From the NCBI GenBank assembly GCA_964550655.1, contig CAZKAQ010000041.1, positions 1 to 27,320 of the forward strand: 27,320 nucleotides of DNA, read 5' to 3'. Source of the stretch: GCA-1730015 sp964550655 (GTDB taxonomy: Bacteria; Pseudomonadota; Gammaproteobacteria; Granulosicoccales; Granulosicoccaceae). The notes under the pieces were generated by a model, which saw only the letters and a program-made list of their open reading frames with translations, searched no databases and was not told the DNA's origin. The translations under genes were made by a program, and so were the position numbers. The stretch's first letter is position 1. The number at the start of each line of letters is the position of its first letter. This document shows, piece by piece, positions 22,704-27,320 of the stretch.

Positions 22704-22756
22704 GCGGGTTAATTCCCGCACTACATTCCATCGCAACTACCGGGGCAACTGCCTCG
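22704..22756 (+). promoter_or_regulatory. Two hairpins in the secB leader
   Basis: GCGGG (22704-22708) pairs with CCCGC (22715-22719) around a 6-base loop. CGGGGC (22741-22746) pairs with GCCTCG (22751-22756), with one G-T pair, around AACT. Both lie between the possible promoter and the secB start. They may stabilise the mRNA or affect translation; no known motif is recognised. Confidence 0.3.
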
Positions 22757-22789
22757 ACGGACAAACCAGAAACTCACAGGAACCTACCC

Positions 22790-23284
22790 ATGGCCGAAGA
22801 AAAAGGCGCTGCTGCTGCAACGCAGGAAAACCGACAGGTTTTTCGAGTACAGAAAGTCTTTGTGAAAGACGTGTCTTTTGAAACACCACGTTCTACCGAG
22901 ATTTTTACTGAACAATTACAATGGAAGCCGGAAGTTAAAATCCAGCTGAACACTGAAAACAAGAACATTAAAGACGACATCTACGAATGTACATTGATGC
23001 TGACAGTCACAGTCGAGCTTGAGAAGCAGCCAGCCTATCTGGTTGAAGTTCAGCAGTCGGGATTATTCTCGATTTCTGGATTCAAGGATGAGGAAATGGC
23101 CCATCTTCTGGGTAGCTACGCACCGAGTGTGTTGTTCCCGTTCGTTCGCGAGGTCGTCTCTGATCTGGCCGTTAAGGGTGGTTTTCCACAACTGTTGTTG
23201 GATCCGATTAACTTTGATGCCCTTTACGCTCAGCATCTGGCGTCCAAGAAAAAAGACGCACCTGCGCCGGAAGTGCAGCACTAG
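22790..23284 (+). CDS. secB: Protein-export chaperone SecB
   Basis: This 164-residue cytoplasmic chaperone, tetrameric in the family, keeps exported preproteins unfolded and hands them to SecA. Clear family strings are VQKVFVKDVSFETP near 20-33, the conserved QLNTENKNIKDDIYECTL, GLFSISGF, LLGSYAPSVLFPFVREVVSDLAVKGGFPQLLLDPINFDALYAQ and a variable acidic/Ala-rich tail. The length matches E. coli SecB (155) with a slightly longer N-terminus. The ATG follows AGGA at 8 bases. gpsA starts 36 bp downstream, as in E. coli. Confidence 0.97.
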   Translation: MAEEKGAAAATQENRQVFRVQKVFVKDVSFETPRSTEIFTEQLQWKPEVKIQLNTENKNIKDDIYECTLMLTVTVELEKQPAYLVEVQQSGLFSISGFKDEEMAHLLGSYAPSVLFPFVREVVSDLAVKGGFPQLLLDPINFDALYAQHLASKKKDAPAPEVQH

Positions 23285-23320
23285 CGCTGACGCACACTCA
23301 GCTACTTTGCCGGAATCCAG

Positions 23321-24322
23321 TTGACCGCCAATCAGAATGTCACTGTGTTGGGCGCCGGTAGTTTTGGTACCGCGCTTGCGCATCATATTGCAGGCAACGG
23401 GCACAGTGTCTCTTTGTGGGCGCGTGATGAGACCTTGCTCCGCGCCATCCGTGAAGATGGTGAAAACAAAAAGTATCTTTCCGGTGTAGCGCTTGCCGAC
23501 TCCATGACATGCCACGTCGATCTGCAACAGGCACTTGCTGACGCAGAGCATGTGCTGGTGGCAATCCCGAGCCAGTACTTCAGTGCAATTCTTACGCAAG
23601 TAGACAAACATGCGCCACAGACGAGTGGCGTGTTGTGGGCATGTAAGGGGTTTGATGTTGAAAGCGGTCGCTTTCTCAGCGATATAGTGCTTGAGAAACT
23701 CGGTGGTGATAAAAATTACGCTGTTATTTCCGGTCCCACGTTTGCCAGAGAGCTCGCTTGTGGTCAGCCGACAGCAATTACCGTTGCGGCAAATGTTCAA
23801 AGCTATGCAGAATCAGTTGTTCAGCTGCTACACAGTCGTCGTTTCAGGACCTATATCAGTGATGATATTCACGGTGTTCAGATGGGCGGTGCGTTTAAAA
23901 ATATTTATGCAATTGCTGCGGGCATATCGGACGGTTTGAACTTCGGTGCCAATGCACGGGTTGCAGTGATCACCCGTGGTCTGGCTGAGTTGATGCGGTT
24001 GGGAGATATGCTCGGTGTCAGTGCAGAGACATTAATGGGCTTGTCCGGCGTGGGAGATCTCATCTTAACCTGTACCGATGATCAATCGCGTAATCGTCGC
24101 TTCGGACTTGCATTGGGTCAGGGACAATCCGCCGAGCAGGCGCTTGAACAGATCGGTCAGTCAGTTGAGGGTGTAGTCGCCACAGAAGTTGCACTGCGGC
24201 TGTCGCAGGAAAAAGGTGTCAGCATGCCAATTGTTGAACAGGTCCATCGTGTTATTAATGGATTAACTACTCCTGCAGAAGCAGTTGCAGTGTTACTTGG
24301 CAGGCCATCCAAACCAGAATAG
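23321..24322 (+). CDS. gpsA: Glycerol-3-phosphate dehydrogenase [NAD(P)+]
   Basis: This 333-residue enzyme reduces dihydroxyacetone phosphate to sn-glycerol 3-phosphate for phospholipid synthesis. The N-terminal Rossmann loop is VLGAGSFGTALA (9-20), with WACKG (K109), ISGPTFARELACGQPTA, the catalytic K193 in GGAFKNIYAIAAGISDGL, and NARVAVITRG. The start is a TTG with GGAA seven bases upstream; it gives MTANQNVTVLG, with the Rossmann strand directly after, and there is no ATG or GTG alternative close to the N-terminus. It is last of the rhodanese-grxC-secB-gpsA block; cysE, which often follows it, is missing here and trmL is convergent. Confidence 0.97.
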   Translation: MTANQNVTVLGAGSFGTALAHHIAGNGHSVSLWARDETLLRAIREDGENKKYLSGVALADSMTCHVDLQQALADAEHVLVAIPSQYFSAILTQVDKHAPQTSGVLWACKGFDVESGRFLSDIVLEKLGGDKNYAVISGPTFARELACGQPTAITVAANVQSYAESVVQLLHSRRFRTYISDDIHGVQMGGAFKNIYAIAAGISDGLNFGANARVAVITRGLAELMRLGDMLGVSAETLMGLSGVGDLILTCTDDQSRNRRFGLALGQGQSAEQALEQIGQSVEGVVATEVALRLSQEKGVSMPIVEQVHRVINGLTTPAEAVAVLLGRPSKPE

Positions 24323-24388
24323 ATGATCTGTTTGATGGATTTATGCAAAGACAGTTCTGTATAGACCTTTGTTTTTATCAAGCGGAAT

Positions 24389-24844
24389 TTATTTAAATTT
24401 ATTCTGACGCCATGCTTCGTAGCTGACAATTGCAACCGCGTTGGATAAATTGAGGCTGCGTGATTCTCCCCGCATCGGAATATGCAATCTGTTTGCTTCT
24501 TTCACAGTACTCGAGACTGCATCCGGTAATCCTTTAGTCTCTGAGCCGAACATCAGGTAGTCACCTTTCGTATAGCTGACATCTGTATACCAGAGCGTTG
24601 ATTTACTCGAGTAAGACCAGAGATTCGCGGGCGGTACGGTGGCTAAAAAAGTGTTGTAGTCACTCCACTTCTTTACAAAAGTGAGATCGCGATAGTCCAT
24701 GCCGGCACGTCTGACACTTTTTTCGTCAAGCTCGAAACCCAGTGGCTCTATCAGATGCAATTTGCATCCATTGTTTGCACATAACCTTATTATATTGCCT
24801 GTATTGGGTGGTATTTGCGGATGTACCAGAACGATGTTGAACAT
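24389..24844 (-). CDS. trmL: tRNA (cytidine/uridine-34 2'-O)-methyltransferase TrmL
   Basis: This 151-residue SPOUT methyltransferase is the minimal single-domain TrmL/YibK type. It adds a 2'-O-methyl group from S-adenosylmethionine to the wobble base of tRNA-Leu isoacceptors. Family motifs are VLVHPQIPPNTGNIIRLCAN at the N-terminus, RRAGMDYRDL, and the knotted cofactor site LMFGSETKGLPDA and IPMRGESRSLNLSNAVAIV. The length is normal (E. coli 157). The association with gpsA is old: in E. coli, gpsA, cysE and trmL are consecutive. Here the gene is inverted and convergent with gpsA, 66 bp apart. Confidence 0.95.
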   Translation of the reverse strand: MFNIVLVHPQIPPNTGNIIRLCANNGCKLHLIEPLGFELDEKSVRRAGMDYRDLTFVKKWSDYNTFLATVPPANLWSYSSKSTLWYTDVSYTKGDYLMFGSETKGLPDAVSSTVKEANRLHIPMRGESRSLNLSNAVAIVSYEAWRQNKFK

Positions 24845-24947
24845 TTGAAGTGTATTGCCTGGTTTTTGTTAAAAGTGATAATTGCCGATAAATCGGTTTG
24901 ACTGCTTGTTTCATAGTGGATCGTCAGCTATGGTGGAGGTATTGTGG

Positions 24948-24963
24948 AGTCCAGGCTTGGACT
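24948..24963. promoter_or_regulatory. Perfect palindrome upstream of mshL
   Basis: AGTCCA-GGCT-TGGACT is a perfect 6-bp-arm palindrome 30 bp before the mshL start, in the 148-bp divergent gap with trmL. A CATAAT sequence (24970-24975) follows. It could be an operator or a small hairpin in the leader. Confidence 0.3.
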
Positions 24964-24992
24964 GTTATTCATAATTACAAGTTGTATGTTGT

Positions 24993-26657
24993 ATGTGGTA
25001 CCCGGATTTACGCGGAAGTTCTTTTCAAATAATAACAGTATTCACTCTGCTGTTTGTATCTGCCTGTCATGCATCTGTTAATCCTCGAACTGAAGCTCGC
25101 CATAAGGCCGAGGTCGATAGCAAGACCGGTATTGAGTCGGATATTGATCGACTGGCGGGTTCCGATCGATCCCGAATTCCGGCATTAGTTGCACCTGTAT
25201 CTCCATCATCTCTGCTGTCAACGTTAGAAGTTTCAACAGACAACGCTACCCCTGTTACTGAACCGGCACCGGTTGAGCGGGAACTCTACACTGTCATTGC
25301 AGATCGGGTACCGGTTAAAGAAATACTCACTTCTATAGCGCGGGATGCTTCGACGCAAGTCAGTTTTGTTGGCGATGTGGCAGGCTATGTTTCGCTAAGT
25401 ATAACTAATCAGCCGCTTGAATTTATTTTACAACAGATCAGTCTGCAGGCGCAGGTGCGAGTTGAAATGCAGGGCGGGCGTATCCTGCTGATAGAGGATA
25501 AACCGTATATTCGCACCTATGAAATAGATTATCTGAACGTGCAGCGAATAGCAGACAGTCGCGTTGATCTCGCTACACAGATTGGTTCAATCAGAACAAC
25601 ACTTGATGAAGCAGGTGGCGCACAAGCGGGCAACAATGGTTCGCAATTGACTGTAGAGAATAAAACCGTAAATGCTCTTTGGGAATCTGTTGTCCATAGT
25701 ATCAGCGGGATTCTCGGTGAGCAGGTTGCTGCAGACAATTCGGGCAGTGAGAACGTATTCGTCAGTCAGGAGTCCGGCATTGTCAGTGTTCGAGCCAGAA
25801 AAGCCGAGCATAGCGCGATACAAATGCTGCTTGAGAAAATCACCGAAAGTGCGCAGAGACAAGTCCTTATAGAAGCGACAGTGGTAGAGGTGGCACTGAA
25901 TGATCGGTATGAGTCTGGCGTCGACTGGCGGGTGCTTGCCGGTGATGGCAACGAGACATTTCAATTTTCCCAGATTCTTGCCGGCTTACCGGAAGCCGCC
26001 ACAACACCAGTGACAGCGCTGTTTACCTACAACAATACAGATTCAATACTGGGAAATTTGTCTGCCACGCTTAAACTGCTTCAGCAGTTTGGTGAAGTGC
26101 AGGTACTTTCACGTCCGACGATAATTGCATTGAATAATCAGCCAGCGGTGTTAAAAGTAGTAGATAACAGAGTGTACTTTACCTTCGAAGTTGAACGTTT
26201 GGAACGTGATAACGGAGATGAAAGAACGGTCGTTGAGAGTACTGTACATTCGGTACCGATAGGGCTGGTGATGAATGTCACGCCGTTTATTACCAGGGAT
26301 CAGGAGGTGATACTGAATGTTCGACCGACTATCTCCAGAATACTCAACTTTGCCGAAGACCCGAGCCCGGCCCTTGCAGGGCAGACTGAAGTGCGCAACC
26401 TTATACCGGAAATACAGATAAGAGAAATGGAGTCTTTGCTTCGGGTGCAAAGTGGCAACGTGGCAATTATTGGCGGATTAATGCAAAACAAAGTTGATAA
26501 CCGCACTGCCGGTGTCCCCGGTCTTCAGCAATTACCGGTACTGGGTCGTTTATTTACACATGAAATTCGTGATATCGAAAAAACCGAACTACTGGTTTTT
26601 TTAAAGCCCACTGTGATCGATCATAATCGCGACGGGATCAATACTGATGGTTTATAA
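24993..26657 (+). CDS. mshL: MSHA-type pilus secretin MshL
   Basis: This 554-residue protein is an outer-membrane secretin of the MSHA (type IVa-like, type II secretion related) pilus family. It has a lipoprotein-type signal with C25 in LFVSAC. An STN-like domain (about 93-165) opens LYTVIADRVPVKEIL and precedes an N-domain region. The secretin domain (about 280-545) shows RQVLIEATVVEVAL, EVQVLSRPTIIALNNQPAVL, VMNVTPFITRDQEVILNVRPT and the terminal GVPGLQQLPVLGRLF. Secretins form the ring channel through which the pilus leaves the cell. The gene is first in a plus-strand run that continues off the window. The ATG at 24993 lacks a strong ribosome site. Confidence 0.92.
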   Translation: MWYPDLRGSSFQIITVFTLLFVSACHASVNPRTEARHKAEVDSKTGIESDIDRLAGSDRSRIPALVAPVSPSSLLSTLEVSTDNATPVTEPAPVERELYTVIADRVPVKEILTSIARDASTQVSFVGDVAGYVSLSITNQPLEFILQQISLQAQVRVEMQGGRILLIEDKPYIRTYEIDYLNVQRIADSRVDLATQIGSIRTTLDEAGGAQAGNNGSQLTVENKTVNALWESVVHSISGILGEQVAADNSGSENVFVSQESGIVSVRARKAEHSAIQMLLEKITESAQRQVLIEATVVEVALNDRYESGVDWRVLAGDGNETFQFSQILAGLPEAATTPVTALFTYNNTDSILGNLSATLKLLQQFGEVQVLSRPTIIALNNQPAVLKVVDNRVYFTFEVERLERDNGDERTVVESTVHSVPIGLVMNVTPFITRDQEVILNVRPTISRILNFAEDPSPALAGQTEVRNLIPEIQIREMESLLRVQSGNVAIIGGLMQNKVDNRTAGVPGLQQLPVLGRLFTHEIRDIEKTELLVFLKPTVIDHNRDGINTDGL

Positions 26658-26676
26658 AAATTCGGAAGATGTAGAT

Positions 26677-27320
26677 ATGGAGTTAGTACCTGAATCTTTT
26701 TTGGATACTGATAAAACTAAAGAAGCTGTTAAAAGAGTCCATGTGTCAAAAGCATCACCACGTTCATTACATGGTGATGCACAGGCTGCCGTAAATGTTT
26801 CTACTGTGGATAAACCGCGGCAGCAAACAGATTTGGCAGGATTAGCGGATATTTTTCAACGCGTAGATCCTGTTTTTTATTTTACCTTGCTACTACTTTC
26901 TGCGTTGCTTGTCATTGGTTTTTATCAGTTGAGTGCCTGGAGCAACCGAGTGATCGCTACACACTTGAGTGAAATAGAGACAGGCAACAAATTGATAAGC
27001 GAGCAGATGGCACTCAGTAAGACGGACAGTAGTCTGCAGCAACCACAGAGTATATTTTTAACCGGACAGGAATCCGTGGTAAGAGAGCAAACTCCACCAG
27101 AGCTTCAGTCTGCCAGTGGCTTGGAGTCTACTTTGACAAGTGTTTCTCCAGTGGAATCTGAAGCTTCGCAATCTACTGAAATTAATCGACTGCGCCAGAT
27201 GTTGTCGGAGAAATCCCAACTGGCAGAACTACTGGCGTTGGAAAATCATGAGCTAAGGTTAAGCCTGGAGTTCGGTCAGAAGGCTGTTACGGAAAGCGTA
27301 ACCGTACCTGCTAAAGCGAT
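26677..27320 (+). CDS. Membrane/coiled-coil protein of the MSHA cluster, 3' truncated by window edge
   Basis: This open frame runs off the right end with no stop in at least 214 codons. A charged N-terminus is followed by a single membrane helix (about 65-88, FYFTLLLLSALLVIGFYQL), a Ser/Gln-rich stretch, and a coiled-coil heptad region (about 165-200, INRLRQMLSEKSQLAELL). I do not recognise the family. An inner-membrane component of the pilus machine is likely from position. The ATG at 26677 has a GGAAG ribosome site 8 bases away and was preferred; an upstream ATG at 26647 would overlap mshL by 11 bp and add 10 residues. In Vibrio, mshM (an ATPase) normally follows mshL; this protein does not look like it so far. 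Confidence 0.75.
   Translation, partial: MELVPESFLDTDKTKEAVKRVHVSKASPRSLHGDAQAAVNVSTVDKPRQQTDLAGLADIFQRVDPVFYFTLLLLSALLVIGFYQLSAWSNRVIATHLSEIETGNKLISEQMALSKTDSSLQQPQSIFLTGQESVVREQTPPELQSASGLESTLTSVSPVESEASQSTEINRLRQMLSEKSQLAELLALENHELRLSLEFGQKAVTESVTVPAKA

Noticed and set aside
23063..23800. 245-codon minus-strand frame opposite secB and gpsA
   Set aside because: It spans two firmly identified genes on the other strand and shows no domain.
24323..24388. Terminator between convergent gpsA and trmL
   Set aside because: The 66-bp gap is AT-rich with T-runs, but I found no convincing GC-rich stem.

Overview
The window reads as chromosome of a Gammaproteobacterium, probably marine and aerobic. 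The best taxonomic evidence is the gene order rhodanese (yibN-like), grxC, secB, gpsA, which is a classic gammaproteobacterial block. An MSHA-type pilus secretin (mshL) and tandem c5-type cytochrome domains fit the same group. The genus cannot be fixed from sequence reading alone. No rRNA, tRNA, CRISPR array, insertion sequence, integrase or prophage gene was seen.

Layout. 1-3.7 kb holds small conserved genes: a DUF6122 membrane protein, a DUF5665 membrane protein, a single-HKD phospholipase D-like protein, a DUF2461 protein, a stand-alone prephenate dehydratase (pheA) and a DUF1289 protein. 3.9-6.8 kb is a D-amino-acid cassette: dgcN (D-glutamate N-acetyltransferase), dgcA (N-acetyl-D-glutamate racemase) and a D-amino-acid transaminase. 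Together they could funnel amino groups of D-amino acids into L-glutamate. 6.85-9.2 kb holds a GNAT acetyltransferase, acuI (acryloyl-CoA reductase) and a membrane-anchored SGNH hydrolase.

9.3-17.65 kb is the most unusual part. Four minus-strand genes run, in transcription order: a GAF-sensor protein with a HlyD-type domain; a protein combining a PqqD-like domain, an M50 site-2-type metalloprotease and a HlyD-like domain; a secreted HlyD-type adaptor; and a 1103-residue PAS-GGDEF-GGDEF*-EAL protein. The first three are translationally packed (3-bp gap, then an overlap or near-contact). No ABC or RND transporter, outer-membrane channel or obvious cargo lies nearby. I regard this as the best candidate for an uncharacterised envelope or export system, possibly linked to c-di-GMP.

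17.65-18.09 kb is a 444-bp intergenic region with strong inverted repeats. It is followed by a DUF4197 lipoprotein, a 62-residue membrane protein and a membrane-anchored diheme cytochrome. The small protein is a free-standing copy of the cytochrome's N-terminal anchor. A clear terminator separates these from a convergent CPA2-type antiporter. 21.8-24.8 kb is the rhodanese-grxC-secB-gpsA block with convergent trmL. The window ends in the start of an MSHA pilus cluster: mshL and a partial membrane/coiled-coil protein cut by the right edge.
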